A stretch of DNA of 64,000 bases from Icerya purchasi (lineage: Eukaryota > Arthropoda > Insecta > Hemiptera > Monophlebidae): assembly GCA_039619475.1 (NCBI GenBank), contig CM077116.1, forward strand, positions 376,762,188-376,826,187, given 5' to 3'. Numbering within the stretch: the first letter of the stretch is position 1; each line of letters starts with the position of its first letter. Positions 47,339 to 58,687 of this stretch are shown piece by piece. The notes below the pieces were generated by a model. It was not told the DNA's origin and did no database searches. It saw only the letters and a program-made list of their open reading frames with translations. The position numbers were made by a program, and so were the translations under genes.

Positions 47339-47562
47339 CCCAAGTGTAATATTTAAAGCTGAAAACTAACCCAAGTGTAATATTTAAAGCTGAAAACTAA
47401 CCCAAGTGTATTATTTAAAGCTGAAAACTAACCCAAGTGTATTATTTAAAGCTGAAAACTAACCCAAGTGTAATATTTAAAGCTGAAAACTAACCCAAGT
47501 GTAATATTTAAAGCTGAAAACTAGCCCAAGTGTAATATTTAAAGCTGAAAACTAACCCAAGC
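47339..47562 (+). repeat. 31-bp tandem array, right of centre, copy 1
   Basis: Mirror image of 47064-47287, with the variants in mirrored order. Confidence 0.95.
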
Positions 47563-47866
47563 TCCGTTTGTCCTCCTGGCATATCTATAAAGCGCACGCA
47601 CCGTTCCTGCGCAAGTCTCGATCATTTGTGATACCACGATTTTTTCAAAATTCTATGTGTGAATATAAAAATTCTGAAATTAACCAAAATATAATATTTA
47701 AAGCCAGAAACTAACCTAAACATCCCTTCTCACCCTTTTTCCATTCGTACATATTTTTTATTTTTTATTTTTCCGAGTGTAAGTATTATAAAATTAGCCT
47801 AAGATTTTTTTTTTATTTTTTTTATTTTTACACACTCGCTTCAGCCATCACTACATGTGATGTTGC
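47563..47866. other. Core flank, right arm copy 1
   Basis: Mirror of 46760-47063. Non-coding. Confidence 0.6.
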
Positions 47867-48824
47867 ATGCAAACACTTTCAAAACTGTTGAAACAGGATC
47901 TTAATATTCTTATGATTTCTATTCCAGTCGATACATTATTGCAGAACCACGCCCTACATGTACACACTAACATAAACACACTTATACCCAGGAAACCAAT
48001 TACAAGTACTTCACCCATCATGTTGGAACCTATTATGAAACCATTATTGGAAATTCATGAAGCATTACAAAAATCTGAAAGATAAAAAATAGATTCTTAT
48101 GGAATAAATGATACATCAATGGTAAAAAACGTCAAAAACGGTCTAATAGTAAACAGAGAAGTGACGCTGAGTCTGAAATTGAAGATGAAAATATTAAAAA
48201 ACAAACTCAAAGCTAAGTCGTTTAACATAAGTGAAGTAGATTCATTTCATACAGATTTTAATGAACTTGTTCCGAATGATCAAGTATATGGAATACACTA
48301 TGATACAAACATTGATGAGTATCTGATAGGATCGACATTGATTTCTTGGGACTGCAAATATGGTGAAATTTATTTAGGAAAAGGAAGTAAGCAAATAAAA
48401 TTTCCTTACACACCCGGACTCTTTCATTTACTAATGGTATCGCATATAGATGGGAATAAATATACAAAATAATGATTTAGATCTATATAAATAAATACTT
48501 GAGTGTACTAGAGCTCATTTACGCGCTACTGGTGTATTAAAGGGTACTGCATTTCCTAAATACAGAAAAATAATACGTCCGATGTTTCAGTCTAATGGAT
48601 CAAGTGTAAAAATTTACTATGATGGAGCAAAGACTAAGCATTGTGCTGATGGCGGAGTATGTCACGAAGATACACCGATCGATTATTCAGACGATCCTAA
48701 TGAATTGGTTGAGTGATTATTGTTATCGCATACATCTAAAAAAGTGTGAAATGTTGGTGTAGATGATGAAATTCGAATGATTGAAGAAAAGTTGGTTGAA
48801 GAAGGATATATTCAGTTAAGTTAG
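47867..48824 (+). pseudogene. DUF8207-like gene, broken (right arm, copy 1)
   Basis: Mirror of 45802-46759 with the same stop at 48083-48085, the same frameshift near 48468 and the same downstream stops. The only two substitutions found between the arms here are at 48524 and 48549. The first 125 bp (47862-47990, leader-like module D) share words with leader A, including the CCTACATGTACACACTAACA word. Confidence 0.75.
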
Positions 48825-48964
48825 TAGTTTTTTATGTTATCTTATTAGTGACGGAAGACGATATATTAAAATTTAAAAATGAATTAATGTTCTCGTTTAC
48901 CATCGATAATGATTATATTAAAGTCTATCCCTGCATGTACATAGCTGCACGTTAAGATCGTCTG

Positions 48965-49165
48965 ATACAGTTGTTAAAACCGGATCTTGACCCTTACTTA
49001 TATGTAAGATCTCATGTGTACATGCATACACTACCACAAACAAAATGTATATGTATGTACAAGTTCTTAACAACTTCATTCATCAATGTATGCAATCAAC
49101 TTTCTCCGTTTGAGGGGCATTTTTCTGATGCAACATTTCATCGAATGCATCTAATTCAAAGGTAG
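48965..49165 (+). promoter_or_regulatory. Leader module C (right arm, copy 1)
   Basis: Upstream of protein B on the plus strand. It has ACCGGATCTTGA, the CATTTTTCTGATGCAACATT word and a terminal AAAGGTAG with a possible donor. See the mirror at 45461-45661. Confidence 0.5.
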
Positions 49166-49305
49166 ACATTATGTCAACTCTCTGAATAACTGTATTCGCT
49201 CGCTTGTTATTAGTTTCACAAATTAGTGTTCTTCACACGTTTAAATTTTAGTTACTATTAAAAGTTTTAGTTTTTTTTCTTTTCTCTTTAATAACAACTG
49301 TAACA

Positions 49306-50136
49306 ATGATAGTAGCACGTGAGGTAATTATCGATATTCAATGTTTTAAATATGATAATGATACGTACATCATTAAGGAACTTTCAATAATAAGTATCGA
49401 TGGTGAAATTCAATTTCATAGAATTTACAAGCCTCCATTCGAATGGGATGTATTATCCAATAATAAAAAACAAGAAAACATGAGGATAATTCAAAACTGT
49501 CATTCAATTCCGTGGAATGCAGGAGATTACAATTACGAATCTATTGCTGGTGATATAGAAAATGTGTTGGAAGATTTGGAACCATTGAATATTTACGTTA
49601 AAGGAAATGAAAAAATTACCACTATATGGATAAAACTATTTGAAACATCACTTTCAAGATTCAAGATTATTAATTTAGAAAAAGAATTCGGTATACCCAA
49701 TTTAAGGAAATTAAATAATATGTATAAAGGAATATCAAGAGTTGTAAAATGTGATGCACACACGGATAAAAACATACATAGGTGTTCATTGCAGAATGTA
49801 TATGTGATGATGAAATGGTACGATGTAAATGTTAGACCTATATTATCATTAGTAAAATATTCTACGTGCGACTTGATGCAAAATATTACTGCAGAGATAT
49901 TAATTAATGTATGCCCTCAAAAAATTTGCGATTTTTACAATAAATTACCTGTAGCACTAAAGAATGATCGACGTATCAAACGCTTCTTACCATGTTTTAA
50001 ACATCATAGCTATGATATTCCAGATTCTTTTCCACTCAGTGCAGTACATCCCACCTTAATCAAAGATTGTCTGCAATGCAACCATGCAAGTTTGTTCGAA
50101 TTCCAACATAACCCGATCAAAGGAGTCAATTTGTGA
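49306..50136 (+). CDS. 276-aa cassette protein B (right arm, copy 1)
   Basis: Protein identical to the left-arm copy at 44490-45320, in mirrored orientation. The ATG follows a T-rich tract and TAACA. All Cys/His landmarks (C149, H152, C160, C255, C258, H260) are kept. Whether both copies exist in the genome depends on whether the palindrome is real. Confidence 0.7.
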   Translation: MIVAREVIIDIQCFKYDNDTYIIKELSIISIDGEIQFHRIYKPPFEWDVLSNNKKQENMRIIQNCHSIPWNAGDYNYESIAGDIENVLEDLEPLNIYVKGNEKITTIWIKLFETSLSRFKIINLEKEFGIPNLRKLNNMYKGISRVVKCDAHTDKNIHRCSLQNVYVMMKWYDVNVRPILSLVKYSTCDLMQNITAEILINVCPQKICDFYNKLPVALKNDRRIKRFLPCFKHHSYDIPDSFPLSAVHPTLIKDCLQCNHASLFEFQHNPIKGVNL

Positions 50137-50411
50137 GCATTGTACGAATCATAATCTTGTAATTTTTCCATCTTTAAATTTTTTGTGATATTTATTTATT
50201 TTTTAAATTAATTTTCTTTTATTCTTGTTAATCGTTTGTAAATATATTACATGAATTATATATATATTTTACATTTCATAATTTTTTTCGCGTGCGAATG
50301 GAATAATAAAAATAACTTTTTCTTTTTCCTTTAAATGTAAATATTATCTATATTCAACTTCAATAATGAGTATAAACACTTTTTTTATTGTAAAATCATA
50401 TGGGTTCTAAT

Positions 50412-50851
50412 TAGTGATGGGCAACTTCGAAATGATTCATTCGAATTATTTGATTGTTCGATGACTTTGAATGCATTCGATTGTTCCGTGGTTGCATTCG
50501 AAATGTTATTTCATTCGAATAATTCATTCGTATTCACAACAATCATTCGAAATGCTATTTCTCTCGGAAGAATCTAGTCAATGTTTAACGAATACTTCAT
50601 TCGTTTGTGTTCGGATAGTTTCGGTTTTTATTCGAATAATTCATTCCTATTTGCAACAATCATTCGAAATGTTATTTCTCTCGAAAGAATCTAGGCGATG
50701 TTTAACGAATACTTCATTCGTTTGTGTTCGGATGGTTCCGGTTTTTATTTGAATAATTCATTTGTATTCACAAAAATCATTCAATTGTTTTTTTTTTTGA
50801 CGATTATCGGTTGTTTCGATTGTAAAAACATTTCGAAATCGCACATCACTA
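50412..50851. mobile_element. hAT-type MITE in the right arm, copy 1
   Basis: Mirror of 43775-44214 including the 8-bp target duplication, so it was inserted before the arms were duplicated (or there is only one true copy). Confidence 0.88.
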
Positions 50852-53195
50852 ATTCTAATACATATACATAAGAAAATAATAAAAAAAACGAGAGAGAGTA
50901 TGAATAAATTTTTAAAAAATATCAAAAAAAAAAAAAAAAACATGTTATTTTCCGGCGGTGTTTGAAATGAAAATTTCTACATGTATTTAATGTGATAGTT
51001 GATGCAGGTGCGAAAATATGTTTAATTTTTTCAAAATTTAATTCTAAAAACATTCGTGGAAAAGTAAATAAATTAAGTAAACATAGAAATTAGTAGGCAT
51101 CATATAAAAAATTAAAACTTATGATGGAACTTAGAATATAGATGAATGAAAAAAAGTTGTAATTGAATAGATTAATGAAAAAACATAATAGTCTTTGTGT
51201 TTACGTTTCTTCTGTTTTTTTTTTTTTGTTTTTTTTTTTCGTTATGTTTAATGCATCATATTGCTTTTTATGTATAGCCTCTTCACTCTCTTGTTTTCAA
51301 AAGTATACTCTTCTGTCAATTACTTCTTTAAAAAAACTTTCCGAATTTTAGCATTTATCATATTATATGACATGTACAATAAATTAACAGATTCCATATT
51401 GGAGTGTAAAGAAAACTATTTTAAAAAATCTCTGAAATAAAAAATAATATAAAGAAAAAAGATTGTGAAGCAAAGAAAGAAAAAAAACAAAAAAACAGTG
51501 ATTCTTCATGATATTTTTACTCCCCACCCTGGGGACATTTATTTTTGTAGAATTTAAATATTGTTGTAAAAGCAAGTATGATGTTATTTTGTATATCACA
51601 GGGTGAAAAAAAAAAATAATAATAATAATACGTTAATCATTGATTTAAAAATTATATTATCATACATTTCCAGCATCCGATGTTTGCATGTGCTTGTATA
51701 GAAAGCGTGTATACACATATACACGAATAAAATATAATACATCCAAGGTAACTTGCATATTTCTGCTGTTGTCTAAAACCGTTAGAATATTAGGTAAAAG
51801 ATTGAGCAAGATAAATACGATCGTAACACATTGTTTAAAGAAACAAAAATAAAAAATAAAATAACATGATCGATTTAATTTGAATTTAGCAATATTTTTA
51901 GAACTAACATAAATTTTTGGTAAAACGTGAAAGAAAAAAAAAAAAGGAAAGAAAACAACGGTAAAATTTGTTAGTTTTACGGATAAATCAGTATAGTTGT
52001 ATTTAACAATGTCTATGCAGTTAATAATCTTTTGTCATTCATTTAACCGTGCGCTCACACACATGCCCACATACACGTATACCGGTCTTAATGGTATGTT
52101 TATTATCAACTATCTCATTCATCCAGTTTTAAAGCTAATTTTCGGCCTTTTTTATAAAACTGCCTCGAAAAGGATGCTAACGGATATTTCATGTCTGCCA
52201 CTGCAGTGCAGTTCTGCAATAATAAAGGTACATAATTTATCTCACTCTCACTCTCTTATTCTATAATCGGATCTCTACCTGTCGTTGCGGGATGTTTCTT
52301 ATTAGCCATTTCGCACATTTCAAGCATACATACACACACATGTTCACACATATTCACACATATTTACTCACCCTTACGCGCATGCAGTGTCGATACATGA
52401 TCTGCAGGTGCTTCTATAATGACGAAGACTATTCGTAGACGTTCCTGTAGATTTCGAAATATTTTCGTATTGAAAAATTTTAAATGTAAAAAATGAAAAA
52501 TCTTAGAACGAAACATTGAATAAAAATTTCCTTCATAATCTGTATTCCAAATAATAAGACTCGTACGTTTTCATCAGCTCCCTCCCTCACGTGTAAAAAT
52601 AATTTAGCTTTTTATTTTCTCTCTCTGTCGTATCAGTCTATTTAAATGATATGAATAATAATAATGAAAAATTTTTTTTTTAAAGATAATAAGTGTAAAT
52701 TGAACGTTTTACGGAAATTTCCATCAAAGTTTGAAATCTATGTATTAGGTTTTGACCGTTTTTCAAATAAATTCGTAGATTTACCATTCATATCGAGGAA
52801 AAAATAAAAAAATAATTTTTTTCATACTTGTATATGTAAGCATATACACGCATGCATATGCTGAGAGATAAAAAAAAAAGAAAAAGAAAAAGATTATTTA
52901 AATTTAAATAAACAGTTACATAAATTGATTTGATTTCGTCCATACAACATATTAACTGAAATAGAATGAAATAATAAATGATGTGTTCGGTACTATAATA
53001 TCTGCGGTGTATCTAAATAATTTTAAAGTAATTATACGATCATGAAATAAAATAAAATGTATGAAATGTATATTATTACATATTAAAATTCCATACATAT
53101 ATACATACATACATTATAATTTATGTGAAACAATGTAAAAGATTTTGAAATAATAAAAATAAAAATGCGAGTAAAAGAAAAAAATATGGTTTTAT
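50852..53195. other. AT-rich arm segment, mirror of 41437-43774
   Basis: Same content as the left arm; no supported gene. The A-run block near 51216-51240 differs by one base from the left arm. Confidence 0.45.
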
Positions 53196-53196
53196 T
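53191..53196 (-). terminator. Polyadenylation signal of protein A gene (right arm)
   Basis: Mirror AATAAA of 41431-41436. Confidence 0.45.
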
Positions 53197-53323
53197 TCAC
53201 ATATTATACATACTGCGCGAAAGCTGACTTTGGTACATTGAAAGGTAATTGTTATGTTCATATTCAACTTTCGTAGGATCTAGACAACTCCATCTTTCAA
53301 ATTCCGCGCCTTTTATTGAATTT

Positions 53324-54343
53324 TTAATCCGTATGAATTGAATGTTGACAGTCGTCGCAATCTTTTACTTTGACACAATTTCGAGTACTCCTGCGTAATG
53401 TATCACCGTCGATATAATATTCTTTATCATGTTCGTGATCGTAGCATGGTAGAAATGATTTTATCGTATTATCCTGTTTTAATCTGTCCGGTAAAAATAT
53501 ATAAATGTCCCCGATGCAACTTGGAAATAATGTAATTATCATTTCTTTGGTGGCTGTAATGAATAACTGGCTTAAATCATTTATATTGAGATTGTTCATA
53601 AGCTTCAGCGGACGGATAACGTGATCGTGCCATGTCCTCATCACCATAACATTTTTCACCGCACAATGAAAAATATCATTCTCATAATGGTGTTTACAAG
53701 TTAGCAAATTGCTTATACCAGAGTATTCTTGATATAAATCATCGATACTAGGTACTCGAAAGACTTTCTCCATATTAACGAGTTCGTAGTCCAAGTCACG
53801 CAACAATTCAGACTTTTCGTTAAGTTCCCATAATATAAGTTTTGCATAAGTGGTTAAAATATATACGCGAGCCTTCGGTTTTTCGGACAATATTGTGAAT
53901 ATATCGCGTGCCATGAATATTTCTTCCCGACAGGGAAATAATGAGGGGTTTTTCAAGTAATGATTCACGGAAGAGCATTGTAAATGAGGCATTTTTGATG
54001 CAGACCATGCTCTGCTTGGCTTGTATAGCGTATGTAAATACCTCCCGCCAGACATCTCAATCATCGCTAGTTCGGTTACTAGAAAACCATAATCAGAATC
54101 CTTATGGAAGCTGAAATCTACAAAATATTCCGCTATATCCATCTGATCTGACAATAATACTGGACCAACGATTTTATGTGCAAAAGATGTTGATTCTGTT
54201 GAAGAATAACCATCATCTGATTGCGGTAATTGAAGTGACGAAGACGTATGCGAGTCGCTATCACTTGCAAATAAATTCTGAATAAATTCAGCGTGCTTAA
54301 TTGATTTTGAGTTGTTGCTTACGTTAACTATATTAGCGTTCAT
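53324..54343 (-). CDS. 339-aa cassette protein A (right arm, copy 1)
   Basis: Identical protein to 40284-41303, on the opposite strand. No substitution or frameshift is seen in the coding region. Confidence 0.7.
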   Translation of the reverse strand: MNANIVNVSNNSKSIKHAEFIQNLFASDSDSHTSSSLQLPQSDDGYSSTESTSFAHKIVGPVLLSDQMDIAEYFVDFSFHKDSDYGFLVTELAMIEMSGGRYLHTLYKPSRAWSASKMPHLQCSSVNHYLKNPSLFPCREEIFMARDIFTILSEKPKARVYILTTYAKLILWELNEKSELLRDLDYELVNMEKVFRVPSIDDLYQEYSGISNLLTCKHHYENDIFHCAVKNVMVMRTWHDHVIRPLKLMNNLNINDLSQLFITATKEMIITLFPSCIGDIYIFLPDRLKQDNTIKSFLPCYDHEHDKEYYIDGDTLRRSTRNCVKVKDCDDCQHSIHTD

Positions 54344-54594
54344 GATTGAATAATATGTATTTCAAACTTTTCACTAAAAAAAAGACAGAGAAAAAGAAAG
54401 AGAAAAAGAAAAGATAAAAGACAGAAAAAAATGATAGAGAAAAAAAGAGAAAAAACGTAGGAAATTATTTTCTTTAACGTTGATGTAAATTTTTTAATAA
54501 TGCGTGAACACAGATTCGACAAAATAGACATGTTTAACATAAAACTAATACTGACTGCTTGAATGATTCTGTTCGATAGTCTATCTCATTAGCT

Positions 54595-54898
54595 ACCTTT
54601 GAATCGGTTTATGGCAGTGGGAAATGTTACATCAGAAAAATGTTGTTCTGTCGGAGAAAGCTGAATATATTTGTATACAAACAAAGTAATCGAGGACTTT
54701 GAGTGTATGCGCATATGTGAAGGAGTGTGAAAAATATTCTTGTACCGAATAATGGTAAATAGCGTGCGAGCAATGTACAAGTGGTCTTGAAGGTATGTGA
54801 GTCATGCAGGTAAAGGTTGTTGCGATGACAGGATATATACCTGCAGAGTTCTTGGAAAACAGGTATTGACGTTCGAAACAATAATGTCTTGAAAACGA
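54595..54898 (-). promoter_or_regulatory. Leader module B (right arm, copy 1)
   Basis: Mirror of 39731-40034, with single-base run-length differences at its outer end (for example GAAAACGATTT here against GAAACGATT in the left arm). Confidence 0.5.
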
Positions 54899-55183
54899 TT
54901 TGATGATGCGGATGAGTTTATTAAATAAAAAATTATGTTTATAGCGAAACGAATAATATTAAAAATAATTGTGATGTTAATAAATATTTTTTATTGATCG
55001 GAGATTTTTCTTTCTCGAAACGTTTAAAATTATTTTTGACAATGTTAAGTGTATATGATGACATGACTGTGTAGGAAAAAGTAATACCAATACATAAAAA
55101 ATAAAGATCGTTAATTAAAAATTAGACATATAGAACTGCATGTGGTGTGTATGCGAGACCAATGTGAACACGCGATCTAGTGT

Positions 55184-55283
55184 NNNNNNNNNNNNNNNNN
55201 NNNNNNNNNNNNNNNNNNNNNNNNNNNNNNNNNNNNNNNNNNNNNNNNNNNNNNNNNNNNNNNNNNNNNNNNNNNNNNNNNNN
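55184..55283. other. Assembly gap (100 N)
   Basis: Exactly 100 Ns, the usual placeholder for a gap of unknown size. Frames running through it are meaningless. Confidence 0.99.
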
Positions 55284-56660
55284 ACCTTTATTATTGCAGA
55301 ACTGCACTGCAGTGGCAGACATGAAATATCCGTTAGCATCCTTTTCGAGGCAGTTTTATAAAAAAGGCCGAAAATTAGCTTTAAAACTGGATGAATGAGA
55401 TAGTTGATAATAAACATACCATTAAGACCGGTATACGTGTATGTGGGCATGTGTGTGAGCGCACGGTTAAATGAATGACAAAAGATTATTAACTGCATAG
55501 ACATTGTTAAATACAACTATACTGATTTATCCGTAAAACTAACAAATTTTACCGTTGTTTTCTTTCCTTTTTTTTTTTTCTTTCACGTTTTACCAAAAAT
55601 TTATGTTAGTTCTAAAAATATTGCTAAATTCAAATTAAATCGATCATGTTATTTTATTTTTTATTTTTGTTTCTTTAAACAATGTGTTACGATCGTATTT
55701 ATCTTGCTCAATCTTTTACCTAATATTCTAACGGTTTTAGACAACAGCAGAAATATGCAAGTTACCTTGGATGTATTATATTTTATTCGTGTATATGTGT
55801 ATACACGCTTTCTATACAAGCACATGCAAACATCGGATGCTGGAAATGTATGATAATATAATTTTTAAATCAATGATTAACGTATTATTATTATTATTTT
55901 TTTTTTTCACCCTGTGATATACAAAATAACATCATACTTGCTTTTACAACAATATTTAAATTCTACAAAAATAAATGTCCCCAGGGTGGGGAGTAAAAAT
56001 ATCATGAAGAATCACTGTTTTTTTGTTTTTTTTCTTTCTTTGCTTCACAATCTTTTTTCTTTATATTATTTTTTATTTCAGAGATTTTTTAAAATAGTTT
56101 TCTTTACACTCCAATATGGAATCTGTTAATTTATTGTACATGTCATATAATATGATAAATGCTAAAATTCGGAAAGTTTTTTTAAAGAAGTAATTGACAG
56201 AAGAGTATACTTTTGAAAACAAGAGAGTGAAGAGGCTATACATAAAAAGCAATATGATGCATTAAACATAACGAAAAAAAAAAACAAAAAAAAAAAACAG
56301 AAGAAACGTAAACACAAAGACTATTATGTTTTTTCATTAATCTATTCAATTACAACTTTTTTTCATTCATCTATATTCTAAGTTCCATCATAAGTTTTAA
56401 TTTTTTATATGATGCCTACTAATTTCTATGTTTACTTAATTTATTTACTTTTCCACGAATGTTTTTAGAATTAAATTTTGAAAAAATTAAACATATTTTC
56501 GCACCTGCATCAACTATCACATTAAATACATGTAGAAATTTTCATTTCAAACACCGCCGGAAAATAACATGTTTTTTTTTTTTTTTTTGATATTTTTTAA
56601 AAATTTATTCATACTCTCTCTCGTTTTTTTTATTATTTTCTTATGTATATGTATTAGAAT
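55284..56660. other. AT-rich arm segment, copy 2 left
   Basis: Same as 42398-43774. No supported gene. Confidence 0.5.
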
Positions 56661-57100
56661 TAGTGATGTGCGATTTCGAAATGTTTTTACAATCGAAACA
56701 ACCGATAATCGTCAAAAAAAAAAACAATTGAATGATTTTTGTGAATACAAATGAATTATTCAAATAAAAACCGGAACCATCCGAACACAAACGAATGAAG
56801 TATTCGTTAAACATCGCCTAGATTCTTTCGAGAGAAATAACATTTCGAATGATTGTTGCAAATAGGAATGAATTATTCGAATAAAAACCGAAACTATCCG
56901 AACACAAACGAATGAAGTATTCGTTAAACATTGACTAGATTCTTCCGAGAGAAATAGCATTTCGAATGATTGTTGTGAATACGAATGAATTATTCGAATG
57001 AAATAACATTTCGAATGCAACCACGGAACAATCGAATGCATTCAAAGTCATCGAACAATCAAATAATTCGAATGAATCATTTCGAAGTTGCCCATCACTA
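56661..57100. mobile_element. hAT-type MITE, left arm copy 2
   Basis: Same as 43775-44214. Confidence 0.88.
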
Positions 57101-57375
57101 ATTAGAACCCATATGATTTTACAATAAAAAAAGTGTTTATACTCATTATTGAAGTTGAATATAGATAATATTTACATTTAAAGGAAAAAGAAAAAGTTAT
57201 TTTTATTATTCCATTCGCACGCGAAAAAAATTATGAAATGTAAAATATATATATAATTCATGTAATATATTTACAAACGATTAACAAGAATAAAAGAAAA
57301 TTAATTTAAAAAATAAATAAATATCACAAAAAATTTAAAGATGGAAAAATTACAAGATTATGATTCGTACAATGC

Positions 57376-58206
57376 TCACAAATTGACTCCTTTGATCGGG
57401 TTATGTTGGAATTCGAACAAACTTGCATGGTTGCATTGCAGACAATCTTTGATTAAGGTGGGATGTACTGCACTGAGTGGAAAAGAATCTGGAATATCAT
57501 AGCTATGATGTTTAAAACATGGTAAGAAGCGTTTGATACGTCGATCATTCTTTAGTGCTACAGGTAATTTATTGTAAAAATCGCAAATTTTTTGAGGGCA
57601 TACATTAATTAATATCTCTGCAGTAATATTTTGCATCAAGTCGCACGTAGAATATTTTACTAATGATAATATAGGTCTAACATTTACATCGTACCATTTC
57701 ATCATCACATATACATTCTGCAATGAACACCTATGTATGTTTTTATCCGTGTGTGCATCACATTTTACAACTCTTGATATTCCTTTATACATATTATTTA
57801 ATTTCCTTAAATTGGGTATACCGAATTCTTTTTCTAAATTAATAATCTTGAATCTTGAAAGTGATGTTTCAAATAGTTTTATCCATATAGTGGTAATTTT
57901 TTCATTTCCTTTAACGTAAATATTCAATGGTTCCAAATCTTCCAACACATTTTCTATATCACCAGCAATAGATTCGTAATTGTAATCTCCTGCATTCCAC
58001 GGAATTGAATGACAGTTTTGAATTATCCTCATGTTTTCTTGTTTTTTATTATTGGATAATACATCCCATTCGAATGGAGGCTTGTAAATTCTATGAAATT
58101 GAATTTCACCATCGATACTTATTATTGAAAGTTCCTTAATGATGTACGTATCATTATCATATTTAAAACATTGAATATCGATAATTACCTCACGTGCTAC
58201 TATCAT
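57376..58206 (-). CDS. 276-aa cassette protein B (left arm, copy 2)
   Basis: Identical protein to 44490-45320. Intact start, stop and Cys/His groups. Confidence 0.65.
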   Translation of the reverse strand: MIVAREVIIDIQCFKYDNDTYIIKELSIISIDGEIQFHRIYKPPFEWDVLSNNKKQENMRIIQNCHSIPWNAGDYNYESIAGDIENVLEDLEPLNIYVKGNEKITTIWIKLFETSLSRFKIINLEKEFGIPNLRKLNNMYKGISRVVKCDAHTDKNIHRCSLQNVYVMMKWYDVNVRPILSLVKYSTCDLMQNITAEILINVCPQKICDFYNKLPVALKNDRRIKRFLPCFKHHSYDIPDSFPLSAVHPTLIKDCLQCNHASLFEFQHNPIKGVNL

Positions 58207-58346
58207 TGTTACAGTTGTTATTAAAGAGAAAAGAAAAAAAACTAAAACTTTTAATAGTAACTAAAATTTAAACGTGTGAAGAACACTAATTTGTGAAACT
58301 AATAACAAGCGAGCGAATACAGTTATTCAGAGAGTTGACATAATGT

Positions 58347-58547
58347 CTACCTTTGAATTAGATGCATTCGATGAAATGTTGCATCAGAAAAATGCCCCTC
58401 AAACGGAGAAAGTTGATTGCATACATTGATGAATGAAGTTGTTAAGAACTTGTACATACATATACATTTTGTTTGTGGTAGTGTATGCATGTACACATGA
58501 GATCTTACATATAAGTAAGGGTCAAGATCCGGTTTTAACAACTGTAT
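58347..58547 (-). promoter_or_regulatory. Leader module C (left arm, copy 2)
   Basis: Same as 45461-45661. Confidence 0.45.
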
Positions 58548-58687
58548 CAGACGATCTTAACGTGCAGCTATGTACATGCAGGGATAGACTTTAATATAAT
58601 CATTATCGATGGTAAACGAGAACATTAATTCATTTTTAAATTTTAATATATCGTCTTCCGTCACTAATAAGATAACATAAAAAACTA

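Larger units (their letters stand above)
39466..55167. repeat. Giant near-perfect palindrome (15.7 kb), copy 1
   Basis: The left arm 39466-47307 is the reverse complement of 47319-55167. Position sums of matching features are constant at 94626-94629 over the inner 15 kb and drift to about 94633 at the outer end. The differences I found are two substitutions (46102/48524 and 46077/48549), a 1-nt length change between 43243 and 43683 (probably a homopolymer), and several 1-nt run-length changes near 54880-55110. Each arm holds the same genes. At 55168-55183 the right arm departs from the left and runs into an N gap. Confidence 0.95.

Noticed and set aside
47064..47562. Telomeric or CRISPR-type array
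   Set aside because: The 31-bp units are contiguous and lack spacers, and they are not a TTAGG-type telomere repeat. Kept as a tandem array.
55115..55516. 133-codon frame crossing the N gap
   Set aside because: It is formed by reading through 100 Ns; the two sides are not contiguous.
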